From positions 27,494 to 91,493 of the forward strand of contig JBBAOE010000017.1 in NCBI GenBank assembly GCA_040401595.1: a DNA stretch of 64,000 nucleotides. The letters are read 5' to 3'. The position numbers and the translations under genes were made by a program. Every line of letters starts with the position of its first letter. The first letter of the stretch is position 1. Origin of the DNA: RFPW01 sp040401595. GTDB lineage: Bacteria > Pseudomonadota > Gammaproteobacteria > Burkholderiales > Burkholderiaceae_E. The notes below the pieces were generated by a model. It was not told where the DNA came from, did no database searches, and saw only the letters and a program-made list of their open reading frames with translations. Below are positions 9,484-18,358 of this stretch, piece by piece.

Positions 9484-10242
9484 CTAGAGCACGATCCCGC
9501 CGCTCACCTCGATCACGGCGCCGTTGATGTAGGCGGCGTCGTCGGAGGCCAGAAAGGCATAAACGGCGGCGACTTCCTCGGGCTTGCCCAGACGGTGCAG
9601 GGGCACCTTGTCGAGCAGCTTCTCCAGGACCGCCGCGGGAATGGTCTCCAGCATGGGCGTATCGATCAGGCCCGGACACACGGCCACGCAACGGATGCCC
9701 TTCGGCCCGAGCTCGCGCGCCCAGGTCCTGGTCATCCCGATGACACCCGCCTTGGACGCTGCGTAATTGGTCTGACCGAAATTACCCGTCAACCCAACCA
9801 CCGATGAGGCGCTGAGGACGACACCACTGCCCTGAGCCATGAAGGTCGGCACCACGGCCTGGGTCGCGTGCCACACACCCTTGAGGTTGACGGCGATGAC
9901 CCGATCAAACTGGGCCTCGGTCATCTGATGGAAGCGGGCATCGGCCGTAATCCCCGCATTGTTGACCAGAATGTCGATTCGTCCCCAGCGTCGACAAACC
10001 TCGGCGACCATCGCATCCAGGGAGAGGCGGTCGGTGACATCGATCACCGCGCTCATGAGCACATCGTCTGGCAGGGGGTCTGGGACACTCGCCCGGACTT
10101 CGTCCAGCGCTGCGCCGAGGTCAGCCGGGTCGAGATCGGCCAGTACGACCCGGGCCCCTTCTCGGGCGAAGCGCTGCGCGGTGGCAAGGCCAATTCCGCT
10201 GGCGGCTCCGGTGATCATGGCGACCTTCGCGTTCAAGCGCAT
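9484..10242 (-). CDS. SDR-family 3-oxoacyl-ACP reductase-like protein
   Basis: Classical short-chain dehydrogenase/reductase, 252 residues. It has the cofactor motif TGAASGIG near residue 11, NNAG near 93, and the catalytic Ser and YAASK in the usual places. The C-terminal half (PGLIDTPML, LGKPEEVAAVYAFLASDDA, NGAVIEVSGG) resembles FabG/PhaB-type reductases, so an NAD(P)H-dependent 3-oxoacyl or acetoacetyl substrate is likely but not proven. The upstream AAGGGGGGG is a strong ribosome binding site for the ATG at 10242. It follows yqiA by 14 bases and is probably cotranscribed with mpl and yqiA. Confidence 0.85.
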   Translation of the reverse strand: MRLNAKVAMITGAASGIGLATAQRFAREGARVVLADLDPADLGAALDEVRASVPDPLPDDVLMSAVIDVTDRLSLDAMVAEVCRRWGRIDILVNNAGITADARFHQMTEAQFDRVIAVNLKGVWHATQAVVPTFMAQGSGVVLSASSVVGLTGNFGQTNYAASKAGVIGMTRTWARELGPKGIRCVAVCPGLIDTPMLETIPAAVLEKLLDKVPLHRLGKPEEVAAVYAFLASDDAAYINGAVIEVSGGIVL

Positions 10243-10256
10243 GCGCCCCCCCTTTT

Positions 10257-10826
10257 TTACGGCGGATACAGACCCGCGAACGCCAACACTTCATCCACCA
10301 GGGGCATGAAGTCGGAGATTGCGTGATCACCGCCCTCGAGAATATGGGAACGGGCCCCAGGGAACGCCGCAACCATGTCACGCCAGTCCAATATTTCGTC
10401 GCCCTTGGCCGCAATCAGAAAGTAGCGTTCGGGTTGGGTGATGTCGGAGACGGCCAACTCGGCCAGTTCGTCCAGATATTCAGCGCGAAAGTCATGCGGC
10501 TCACCGTCATGCCAGCCTCGGGACAGCCCCACCCGATCGGCCAGGCTGCGGTCGGGCTGCACCGACGGGTTCAGCAGAACGGCCCGACACCCGGTCGCTT
10601 GCGCCAGGTAGCGGGCATAAAAGCCGCCCAAGGAGCTACCCACAACCGTATCCTGGACCTGTGGCCAGTACTGGGCCCCCAGCCCAGCGATCACGTCACG
10701 CGGAGAAACCGGCAATTGGGGACAAGCCCAATGATGTCCGAGGCCCAACTGCGCGAGTCGGGCGGCGAGGATACGGGCTTTGGCCGATTGCGGCGACGAA
10801 CGAAACCCATGCAGGTACAACAACAT
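10257..10826 (-). CDS. yqiA: YqiA-like esterase (UPF0227)
   Basis: Small alpha/beta-hydrolase of the YqiA family, 189 residues, the usual size. The N-terminus MLLYLHGFRSSPQSAKA, the nucleophile elbow GSSLGGFYA and the late GGDHAISDF block (catalytic His) match the family. The E. coli homologue hydrolyses short acyl esters; the physiological substrate is unknown. The start lies 6 bases after the mpl stop without a clear Shine-Dalgarno, so coupling to mpl translation is likely. The mpl-yqiA pairing is common in betaproteobacteria. Confidence 0.88.
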   Translation of the reverse strand: MLLYLHGFRSSPQSAKARILAARLAQLGLGHHWACPQLPVSPRDVIAGLGAQYWPQVQDTVVGSSLGGFYARYLAQATGCRAVLLNPSVQPDRSLADRVGLSRGWHDGEPHDFRAEYLDELAELAVSDITQPERYFLIAAKGDEILDWRDMVAAFPGARSHILEGGDHAISDFMPLVDEVLAFAGLYPP

Positions 10827-10832
10827 GACGGG

Positions 10833-12284
10833 TCAGGCGGATCGGGCGGAAAAACGATCTGCGAGCGCGGTCAGCAACTTCTCGTGCACGCCGCCAAACC
10901 CGCCGTTACTCATGACCAGGATGCGATCGCCCGAGCGGGCCTGCGCAACAACCGCCTCGACCAGGGCAGACAGATCCTCGAAGGTCTGAGCCCTGGCACC
11001 TAAAGGCTCGAGCGCCTGGGCCACGTTCCAACCCAAGCCTCTGGTAAAACAGAAGACGCGATCGGCCTTGGCCAGGCTGGCGGGCAGTCGGGCTGCCATG
11101 GTGCCGAGCTTCATCGTGTTCGAACGGGGCTCAAGCACGGCGAGCACACGACCGCCATCCTCGATACGAGCGCTCAAGCCGTCGATGGTGAGTTCGATCG
11201 CCGTTGGATGATGGGCGAAATCATCGATCACGGTGACATTGGCGACGCTACCCCGAGTCTCAAGCCGGCGCCGGACCCCCGGGAAACGCTCCGCTGCCTC
11301 GAGGGCCGCCACCGGTTCGATGCCGACGCTGCGGGCGGCGGCGACTGCGGCAAGCAGGTTGGCACGGTTGTGCGCACCAGCCAAAGGCAGGGCACATCGC
11401 CCGATCACCTCGCCATCGATCCGGACTTCAATTGCGGTCGTATCGGCCGATTCCTTCAGGACGCTGGCCTGCCAACGCGGCTGGTGTTTGGACTGTACCC
11501 CCGACTGGCCTTGGGACAGACCGTTGGGCTGCGCACCATCGTTGCCGCCGATACGCTCCACAGGCGTCCAGCAACCGCGCGCCAGCACTCGGTCGAGCGC
11601 ATCGCTCGAGCCGTCGACAATCAGGCGTCCTGAGCCTGGTACCGTTCGAACCAGGTGATGAAACTGCGTCTCGATCGCAGCCAGATCGGGAAAAATATCG
11701 GCATGGTCGTACTCGAGGTTATTCAGGATCGCAGTGCGCGGCCGATAATGAACAAATTTAGAACGTTTATCAAAAAACGCTGTATCGTACTCGTCGGCTT
11801 CGATAACAAATGCGGCCCCAGTGCCCAGCCTGGCCGAGACACCAAAGCCACCGGGCACACCCCCGACCAGAAAACCAGGGTTGGCGCCACACGCATCCAG
11901 AATCCAGGCCAACAAGGACGTGGTCGTGGTTTTACCGTGGGTCCCGGCGACCGCGATGACCTCGCGCCCGGGCAGAACATGATCCGCGATCCATCGTGGG
12001 CCGGAGTCATAGGACAGTCCACGATCAAGAATGGCTTCCATCAGAGGGTTGCCGCGGGTCACGACATTACCAATCACAAAGCAATCCGCGCCGCGAACCG
12101 CGGGGTCCTCCAGCTGGCCTGGATCCCAGCCCTCCAGGAGGTCAATACCAAGCGCCCGCAACTGATCGCTCATGGGCGGATAGACGTTGGCATCACAGCC
12201 CGTGACACGGTGGCCGGACTCGCGAGCGAGAGCGGCAATCCCCCCCATAAAGGTGCCGCAGATTCCAAGAATGTGAAGATGCAT
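10833..12284 (-). CDS. mpl: UDP-N-acetylmuramate:L-alanyl-gamma-D-glutamyl-meso-diaminopimelate ligase
   Basis: Murein-recycling ligase that joins the recovered tripeptide to UDP-MurNAc in the cytoplasm. 483 residues from the ATG at 12284; the frame stays open upstream, but MHLHILGICGTFMGG is the family's N-terminus. Visible motifs are the Mur ligase P-loop AGTHGKTTTTSLL, EADEYDTAFFD, NNLEYDHADI, and DDFAHHPTAI in the C-terminal domain. An Asn/Gln/Ser-rich segment around residues 245-275 looks like an insertion. ampD elsewhere in this window (24075-24680) belongs to the same recycling pathway. It is divergent from the TlpA-fusion gene with 159 bases between. Confidence 0.93.
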   Translation of the reverse strand: MHLHILGICGTFMGGIAALARESGHRVTGCDANVYPPMSDQLRALGIDLLEGWDPGQLEDPAVRGADCFVIGNVVTRGNPLMEAILDRGLSYDSGPRWIADHVLPGREVIAVAGTHGKTTTTSLLAWILDACGANPGFLVGGVPGGFGVSARLGTGAAFVIEADEYDTAFFDKRSKFVHYRPRTAILNNLEYDHADIFPDLAAIETQFHHLVRTVPGSGRLIVDGSSDALDRVLARGCWTPVERIGGNDGAQPNGLSQGQSGVQSKHQPRWQASVLKESADTTAIEVRIDGEVIGRCALPLAGAHNRANLLAAVAAARSVGIEPVAALEAAERFPGVRRRLETRGSVANVTVIDDFAHHPTAIELTIDGLSARIEDGGRVLAVLEPRSNTMKLGTMAARLPASLAKADRVFCFTRGLGWNVAQALEPLGARAQTFEDLSALVEAVVAQARSGDRILVMSNGGFGGVHEKLLTALADRFSARSA

Positions 12285-12443
12285 GGCTCGATGATTCCAA
12301 AGGCGCATTTCGCAGCAAGGCGTCACGCTACACTGTGCGCTGCGTCGTGCGCTGGATGAATGTTGTTTCTGTGAGGCTCGGCATCCCGATTCGCGGGCGA
12401 TTTTGACGCGTAAGCGTTTCAGTCTGATTTTGAGGAGACGGCG

Positions 12444-13658
12444 ATGACGCTGCGCCGCGAACTGGCCGCTGTGGCGGCTGCTCTGGTGGCCGACTCGGGT
12501 CTGGACTATGGCGCGGCCAAACGACGCGCCGCCCGCCACCTGGGGCTGACGGATTCCCCGCCTCGAGGCGCGATGCCCGATAACGATGAAATCGATGAGG
12601 CGCTTCGGGAACACCTGGACCTCTTTGACGCCGAGGGCCACCGCAAGCGTCGCGCGTCATTGCGGCTAGCAGCGATTGAACTCATGGGTGAACTCGCGGC
12701 CTGGTCTCCGCTGGTCACGGGTGCCGCCTGGAAAGGGCTGGTCACGGAGCATGCCGTACTCCACTTACAGATCGCCGACGGTCACGCGAAAGAAGTAGCG
12801 ATCGATCTGATCAACCGGGGGCTCGACTTTGATGCGACCGAAACCGTCGGGACCGGGGGGCGTGGACGGATCGAAGTCCTCGTGGGACATTGGCGCGACT
12901 GGCCCGTGATGATCGCGATGCACCCGATCCATGACTTGCGGGGTGTCAGTCGCGATGACAGTCAACGGGGCGCCGAGCGCGGTCATCGGATCCAGTTGAT
13001 CGAACGCCAGAGCGCCGACGCCGCCGCGACGGAGCCGCTCGTCCCCGTTCCCGCCGAGGGGCCTGCCGTTGAGCGCCAGCGGTCATGGCGGGGGACTCAT
13101 GGCTTTGCCCGCCCAGGCGTGCTGATGGCATTGACCATCCTGCTGATCAGCCTCCTGGCCTTGGCGGCCGGACTCGGTGCATCGTGGTGGCAAGGCCGAA
13201 CGCCCCCGCCGGCCGAGCCCGCAGTTCAGACGCTCTGGAGTCAACGATGGCCCGACTCGGCCGGACAGCCCATGGCACTCGATACGCTTCGTGGGCAGGT
13301 GACCGTTGTCAATTTCTGGGCCACCTGGTGTGGGCCCTGCGTTGAGGAAATGCCGGCACTGTCGACACTCCATCAGCAGCTCAATCAGCAAGGACCGCGG
13401 GTTGTGTTCATTGGCGTCGCCATCGACCGTGCCGAACAGGTCGCGGAATTCACCCGCCGTTCTCCCGTCAGCTATCCCCTCGTGATTGCTGGGGCGGCCG
13501 GCTCGGCACTGGCTCGGGAATTGGGCAACACAGCAGGCGCGCTGCCGTTCACCGCAGTCATTGACCGAAACGGCCAGATTGCCGAGCGCACGCTTGGAAT
13601 CGTGGATTTACAAAAACTGCGCCCACAGCTGGAGCGGCTGATTGCCCAGCCGAGGTAG
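12444..13658 (+). CDS. conserved N-terminal domain fused to a TlpA-type thioredoxin
   Basis: 404 residues in three parts. Residues 1 to about 190 form a cytoplasmic-looking domain that I do not recognise with certainty; it starts with an Ala/Arg-rich helix and resembles a hypothetical protein that neighbours tlpA in other betaproteobacteria. Residues about 228-250 are a single membrane helix. Residues about 262-404 form a periplasmic thioredoxin fold of the TlpA/ResA type with WCGPC (Cys296 and Cys299) and a cis-Pro region near LPFTAVID. The likely role is reduction of periplasmic disulfides, for example in cytochrome c maturation. Start: AGGAGA just upstream of the ATG at 12444. An internal ATG before the membrane helix could yield a free TlpA form. 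Confidence 0.82.
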   Translation: MTLRRELAAVAAALVADSGLDYGAAKRRAARHLGLTDSPPRGAMPDNDEIDEALREHLDLFDAEGHRKRRASLRLAAIELMGELAAWSPLVTGAAWKGLVTEHAVLHLQIADGHAKEVAIDLINRGLDFDATETVGTGGRGRIEVLVGHWRDWPVMIAMHPIHDLRGVSRDDSQRGAERGHRIQLIERQSADAAATEPLVPVPAEGPAVERQRSWRGTHGFARPGVLMALTILLISLLALAAGLGASWWQGRTPPPAEPAVQTLWSQRWPDSAGQPMALDTLRGQVTVVNFWATWCGPCVEEMPALSTLHQQLNQQGPRVVFIGVAIDRAEQVAEFTRRSPVSYPLVIAGAAGSALARELGNTAGALPFTAVIDRNGQIAERTLGIVDLQKLRPQLERLIAQPR

Positions 13659-13819
13659 ACACTCGCGAGGGTGTGCGGCAAAATCTAGGGTTTATGCGTG
13701 CTTCTGTGGCGAAAAGCCTGCTTCTCCCATTGATCGTTCAGCCCGCCCATTGACCCGACTGGACGGCGGTTGCTGATCGGCCCTCGTCCATTTTTGGCTT
13801 TCGCTTCAAGGAGATCCCG

Positions 13820-14281
13820 ATGGATCTGCGCAAAATCAAAACCCTGATTGATCTCGTCTCGGAATCGGGGATTGCCGAGCTCGAAATCACCGAAGGTGAA
13901 GACAAGGTCCGAATCGTCAAGCACGCGCCGACCCTGGCGGGTGGGCAAGGCATGCCCCAATCCCTGGGCTACTACCCACAACCCATGCAGACGGGTTCGG
14001 CCGTTTCAGCGGCACCCCTCGAACCTGAAACCATCGAGGAGACGACCGGGCACATCGTCAAATCGCCCATGGTTGGAACGTTTTATCGAGCCTCAAGCCC
14101 CGGCGGGGATCCGTTTGTTCAGGTCGGCAGTCCCATCAAAGAGGGCGCCCCTTTGTGCATTATTGAGGCCATGAAGTTACTCAACGAAATCGAAAGCGAC
14201 TTTACGGGCATTGTCAAAGCGATCCTGGTCGACAATGGTCAGCCGGTCGAATACGGCCAGCCCTTGTTCGAACTCGAATGA
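13820..14281 (+). CDS. accB: biotin carboxyl carrier protein of acetyl-CoA carboxylase
   Basis: BCCP subunit, 153 residues, carrying biotin for malonyl-CoA formation in fatty-acid synthesis. The N-terminal MDLRKIKTLIDLVSESGI and the C-terminal biotinyl domain with EAMKLLNEI are clear; Lys119 is the biotinylated residue. A Pro/Gln-rich linker separates them. AAGGAG lies 7 bases before the ATG. The 161-base gap upstream probably holds the promoter. accC follows 10 bases after the stop. In many betaproteobacteria aroQ precedes accB; it is absent here. Confidence 0.96.
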   Translation: MDLRKIKTLIDLVSESGIAELEITEGEDKVRIVKHAPTLAGGQGMPQSLGYYPQPMQTGSAVSAAPLEPETIEETTGHIVKSPMVGTFYRASSPGGDPFVQVGSPIKEGAPLCIIEAMKLLNEIESDFTGIVKAILVDNGQPVEYGQPLFELE

Positions 14282-14291
14282 CGGCTGGGTC

Positions 14292-15644
14292 ATGTTCGAA
14301 AAAATCCTGATCGCCAATCGCGGTGAAATCGCCCTGCGAATCCAGCGGGCCTGCCGCGAACTCGGCATCAAAACCGTTGTCGTCCACTCCGAGGTCGATA
14401 CCGAGGCCAAGTACGTCAAACTGGCTGACGAATCCGTTTGCATCGGTCCCGCAGCCTCCCGCGACAGTTACCTCAACATCCCCGCCATCATCTCCGCGGC
14501 CGAGGTGACCGACGCCGAGGCCATCCATCCCGGGTACGGGTTTCTTTCCGAAAATGCCGACTTCGCTGAGCGGGTTGAAAAAAGTGGCTTTGTCTTCATC
14601 GGTCCCAGAGCGGACTCGATCCGATTGATGGGTGACAAGGTCAGTGCCAAAGACGCCATGAAAAAAGCCGGGGTGCCGGTCGTGGCAGGCAGTGAAGGCG
14701 CCTTGCCCGAAGACGCACGGGAAATCGTCAAGATCGCGCGTTCGGTCGGATACCCGGTGATCATCAAAGCCTCGGGCGGAGGGGGCGGACGAGGCATGCG
14801 GGTCGTCCACACCGAAGCTGCACTCGTGAATGCCGTCAATACGACCCGCCAGGAGGCGGGTACCGCATTTGGTAACCCTGCGGTCTACCTGGAAAAATTT
14901 CTCGAGAATCCTCGCCATGTCGAGATTCAGGTTCTCGCCGACGAACACCGTAACGCGATTCATCTGGGCGAGCGCGACTGCTCCATGCAACGTCGGCACC
15001 AGAAAGTCGTCGAGGAAGCGCCCGCCCCGGGGATCACCCGACGTCTCATCGACAAGATCGGCACGCGCTGCGCCGACGCCTGCCGCAAGATCGGCTACCG
15101 CGGTGCTGGTACCTTCGAATTCCTCTATGAAAACGGAGAGTTCTATTTCATTGAAATGAACACCCGGGTTCAGGTTGAACATCCGGTCACAGAACTGATC
15201 ACAGGCTATGACATCGTTCAACAACAGATCCGAATCGCATTTGGCGAGCGCCTGAGCATTCGTCAGCGCGACGTCAGCCCCCGTGGTCATGCGATCGAAT
15301 GCCGGATCAACGCAGAAGATCCCTTCAAGTTCACCCCCAGCCCTGGGCGCATCACGTCCTGGCATCCCCCTGGCGGACCCGGGATCCGGGTCGATTCTCA
15401 TGTCTACTCCGGTTGCGTGATCCCGCCCCACTACGATTCGCTGATCGCCAAGGTCATTGCCTATGCAGACACCCGCGAACAGGCGATCGCGCGCATGCGG
15501 GTCGCGCTTTCCGAAATGGTGGTGGAGGGCATCCAGACCAATCTGGCACTGCACCGGGAACTGATGACAGACGCCCGCTTCATTGCTGGCGGGACCTCCA
15601 TCCATTATCTGGAACAACGACTTGCCCAACGCAGCGGACACTGA
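14292..15644 (+). CDS. accC: biotin carboxylase subunit of acetyl-CoA carboxylase
   Basis: ATP-grasp enzyme that carboxylates biotin on AccB. 450 residues from the ATG at 14292 (MFEKILIANRGEIALRI), the normal size; an earlier in-frame start inside accB is rejected. Visible features are HPGYGFLSENA, the ATP-binding Gly-rich loop ASGGGGGRGM, ERDCSMQRRHQKVVEEAP, and MNTRVQVEHPVTE with the catalytic Glu/Arg. It sits directly behind accB and one base before the most likely prmA start, consistent with an accB-accC-prmA operon. Confidence 0.96.
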   Translation: MFEKILIANRGEIALRIQRACRELGIKTVVVHSEVDTEAKYVKLADESVCIGPAASRDSYLNIPAIISAAEVTDAEAIHPGYGFLSENADFAERVEKSGFVFIGPRADSIRLMGDKVSAKDAMKKAGVPVVAGSEGALPEDAREIVKIARSVGYPVIIKASGGGGGRGMRVVHTEAALVNAVNTTRQEAGTAFGNPAVYLEKFLENPRHVEIQVLADEHRNAIHLGERDCSMQRRHQKVVEEAPAPGITRRLIDKIGTRCADACRKIGYRGAGTFEFLYENGEFYFIEMNTRVQVEHPVTELITGYDIVQQQIRIAFGERLSIRQRDVSPRGHAIECRINAEDPFKFTPSPGRITSWHPPGGPGIRVDSHVYSGCVIPPHYDSLIAKVIAYADTREQAIARMRVALSEMVVEGIQTNLALHRELMTDARFIAGGTSIHYLEQRLAQRSGH

Positions 15645-15645
15645 C

Positions 15646-16620
15646 TTGGACTCGGAGGCTTCAGCCCCCCTGAGCTGGCAGGAACTGAGCTTCGAAATCC
15701 CGCTGCAGACGGTCGAACTCTGGAGCGACGCATTACTGGAGGCAGGGGCGCTATCGGTGGATGCCCAGGATGCCGACGCGGACTCGCTCGATGAAGTACC
15801 CCTCTACGGCGAACCTGGATTAGCGCCGCCCGCTCCGGGCTGGGAGCGAACGCGACTGACGGCATTGCTGGCCGCAGACTGCGACCCGCAGGCCCTGTTG
15901 ACCGAAGTCGCCAGCGCCATCGGTTGTCCACAACCCGGTCCGTATTCGATCCGGGCGATCGCAGAACAGGATTGGGTACGACTCACCCAGTCCCAATTCG
16001 AACCCATTCCAATCGGCGAACGCCTCCTGATCACACCCTCATGGCATGCCGAGGCTGCACAGAAACCGGCCAACCAGAGCCGGATCTGCATCGAGCTCGA
16101 CCCGGGTTTGGCATTCGGCACCGGGAGCCATCCGACCACCCACCTGTGCCTGGAATGGCTCGAGCGCAGCCTCCAGGGCGGTGAGTCGCTGATCGACTAC
16201 GGCTGCGGCTCCGGCATTCTGGCAATCGCCGCCGCATGCCTTGGCGCCAGGTCGGTCATCGCCATCGATATCGATCCGCAAGCCCTGAGTTCCACCCAGG
16301 CCAATGCCCGCGCCAACCCGCCTGCCGACCGGATCATCGAGGTGCGCTCCACCGATGCGCCGCGTCCGGCACCGGTCAGAATCGTGGTCGCCAATATCCT
16401 CTCGATGCCACTCAAATTGCTCGCACCCGTCCTGTTGGATCTGGTCGAAGTCGGCGGCACTCTGGTACTGTCGGGCGTGCTTGAACGTCAGGCTGAGGAT
16501 GTCGCGAGCGCTTATGCGCACCAGATCTCGCTTGCCGTGGTTGCGCAGCGCGACGGCTGGGTCTGCCTGGTCGGCCATCGCCCGTTTCCCTCTGTCCTCA
16601 CCGAGTCCCAACGCCCATGA
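15646..16620 (+). CDS. prmA: ribosomal protein L11 methyltransferase
   Basis: SAM-dependent methylase that trimethylates L11. The conserved N-terminal motif LSWQELSFEIP and the SAM site DYGCGSGILAIAAA (near residue 184) identify it, with VVANILSMPL carrying the catalytic region. The frame is open from 15583, but that ATG overlaps accC by 62 bases and gives an atypical N-terminus. I choose the TTG at 15646, one base after the accC stop; a CTG about eight codons later is the alternative. An acidic stretch of about 45 residues after the first strand is longer than in E. coli. The end overlaps the next gene by ATGA. Confidence 0.85.
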   Translation: MDSEASAPLSWQELSFEIPLQTVELWSDALLEAGALSVDAQDADADSLDEVPLYGEPGLAPPAPGWERTRLTALLAADCDPQALLTEVASAIGCPQPGPYSIRAIAEQDWVRLTQSQFEPIPIGERLLITPSWHAEAAQKPANQSRICIELDPGLAFGTGSHPTTHLCLEWLERSLQGGESLIDYGCGSGILAIAAACLGARSVIAIDIDPQALSSTQANARANPPADRIIEVRSTDAPRPAPVRIVVANILSMPLKLLAPVLLDLVEVGGTLVLSGVLERQAEDVASAYAHQISLAVVAQRDGWVCLVGHRPFPSVLTESQRP

Positions 16621-17645
16621 GTTCTCACTGGCACACGCCCTGGAATGCCCCCCGTATCCTGATCAGTGGTTCGGTCGCCTACGACACGATCCTGGTCTTT
16701 GAAGGTCATTTTCGCGATCACATCCTGCCCGACAAGGTGCACATGATCAACGTGGCATTCCTGGCGCCTCGACTGGAGCGTCAATACGGCGGAACCGCAG
16801 CGAATATTGCGTACTCGGTCGCAGGTCTGGGCGCCTCACCCGCGGTGCTGGCTGCAGTCGGTCGTGATGGCGGCGATCAGATCGATCGCATGAAACGGAT
16901 TGGCATTGATGTTTCAGGTATCCAGCGCTTTGAGGAGCTCTGGACCGCTCAGGCCTACATCACGACAGACCTCGACGACAATCAGATCACCGCCTTCCAT
17001 CCGGGTGCCATGGCACGGGCCCATGAGGTCCGGGTTGCCGAGCATCTGCCCGCAGCGATTGGAATCATTTCACCCAACGGTAAGCAGGCCATGATCGACC
17101 ATGCGGCCAGTTACCGGATCAATGACGTCCCATTCATCTTTGACCCCGGACAGGCGCTGCCGATGTTCGACGGCGACGAACTGCGAGGCATGATGGAAGG
17201 CGCTGTGGCCGTCACGGTCAACGATTACGAATGCGGACTGATCACCCAAAAAACCGGACTGCAGGAGCAGGAGCTAGCGCGCCTGGTCAATGCCTTGATC
17301 GTCACCAGAGGGGGTGAGGGTTGTACCGTGTGGGTCGACGGCGAAGCCCATACAGTTACAGCAGCTGCGATTTCGCATGCGGTTGATCCGACAGGTTGCG
17401 GTGATGCCTTCCGGGCGGGTCTTCTCTACAGTCGGGCCATGGGCAAAGACTGGATTGCGTCAGCGCGTTTGGGTTCCGTGCTTGGCGCGATGAAGATCGA
17501 ACACTCTGGTGCGCAAACTCATGTGGTGGATCGAAAGGTAATCGCCGAACGCCACGAAGCGGCCTATGGCGAACGTCCGTGGCCTGAATCCGAGGATCTC
17601 GCCAATGCAGCGTCCGACGACGACCACCACCACCACTGGACCTGA
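16617..17645 (+). CDS. PfkB-family carbohydrate kinase
   Basis: Ribokinase-fold sugar or nucleoside kinase, 342 residues. Two PfkB signatures are present: the Gly-rich GGTAANIAYSVAGLG near residue 58 and DPTGCGDAF near residue 256 with the catalytic Asp. Substrate cannot be assigned; adenosine, ribose or a hexose are all compatible. It overlaps prmA by 4 bases and ends the accB-accC-prmA run. The tail DDDHHHHWT is rich in Asp and His, which may bind metal; it is native sequence. yggT converges from the other side 42 bases away. Confidence 0.85.
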   Translation: MSSHWHTPWNAPRILISGSVAYDTILVFEGHFRDHILPDKVHMINVAFLAPRLERQYGGTAANIAYSVAGLGASPAVLAAVGRDGGDQIDRMKRIGIDVSGIQRFEELWTAQAYITTDLDDNQITAFHPGAMARAHEVRVAEHLPAAIGIISPNGKQAMIDHAASYRINDVPFIFDPGQALPMFDGDELRGMMEGAVAVTVNDYECGLITQKTGLQEQELARLVNALIVTRGGEGCTVWVDGEAHTVTAAAISHAVDPTGCGDAFRAGLLYSRAMGKDWIASARLGSVLGAMKIEHSGAQTHVVDRKVIAERHEAAYGERPWPESEDLANAASDDDHHHHWT

Positions 17646-17687
17646 TCTGAAGCTTGCCCGCGTCAGGGCGTGGGTAGCCGATCGCGG

Positions 17688-18257
17688 TCAGCCAACGCCC
17701 AGGATCGGCAGCGTTCGGTCGATCAGAGTCATCAAGAACTGAACAATCAGTAACAGGACCAGCGGGGAGAGGTCGACCCCTCCCAGTAGGGGAATGATCC
17801 GACGAATCGGCGCGAGGAAGGGCCGTGTCAACTGTTCCAGCGCCGGAGCAATCGGAGCATAGGGATTGACCCAGGAAAGGATGGCCTGAAGGATGGTGGT
17901 TGCCATCAGCATGACCAGCAACCACCGGGCGAGTCGCAGAACCGCGGCGAACAAAATCGTGCCAAAGGCGGGCGCCTTGTCGATCCGATCTAAAGCACCG
18001 AACAACAGGAGCTGGATCAGCAGAAGGACAAGCGCAACCAAAAGCGCAGCCAGCGCGCTGGGCCAGTCGACTGTTCGCGAAGGGCGAACCAGTCTTCGAA
18101 GGGGCTGAACCAGCCAGTCGGTCAACGCGGCCGCAAAAACCAATAGCGGATTGCGTGGATGCACATCGGCCCACCCGGCCCAAACCCGCAGAACGCAGGC
18201 GCTGGCGAGTAGACCACCGACCGTTTCAATGACGAGCCAGATCGCGCTCGAGAACAT
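17688..18257 (-). CDS. YggT family integral membrane protein
   Basis: 189-residue inner-membrane protein with two YggT modules, each a pair of helices separated by a short charged turn; LPQ-like motifs appear as DWLVQPLRRLVRP and QLTRPFLAPIRRIIP. The family is linked to osmotic-shock tolerance and cell division in some bacteria; no enzymatic role is known. AGAGG lies upstream of the ATG at 18257. It is the last gene of the minus-strand run nrdA-nrdB-H1-like-yggT, 101 bases downstream of the H1-like gene. Confidence 0.85.
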   Translation of the reverse strand: MFSSAIWLVIETVGGLLASACVLRVWAGWADVHPRNPLLVFAAALTDWLVQPLRRLVRPSRTVDWPSALAALLVALVLLLIQLLLFGALDRIDKAPAFGTILFAAVLRLARWLLVMLMATTILQAILSWVNPYAPIAPALEQLTRPFLAPIRRIIPLLGGVDLSPLVLLLIVQFLMTLIDRTLPILGVG

Positions 18258-18358
18258 GGCGAAATCCTCTCAGAAAACCGAGGACGCCATGGTCTCACGA
18301 CTCAGCCGATGAAGCCCACGGATCGGAGGTCCAGCCTGGGCATCACCGTAGCAATCGA

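Noticed and set aside
11655..12359. 234-codon plus-strand frame
   Set aside because: Antisense to mpl and running past its start; no coding features.
14214..15641. 475-codon open frame on the minus strand
   Set aside because: Exact antisense of accC in a GC-rich genome; no ribosome binding site or family feature, and accC is certain.
15583..15645. Upstream ATG for prmA
   Set aside because: Would overlap accC by 62 bases and add a non-family N-terminus; TTG 15646 fits better.
17600..17645. C-terminal DDDHHHHWT of the PfkB kinase as an engineered His tag
   Set aside because: It is encoded in chromosomal context with no vector sequence; natural His-rich tails are common.
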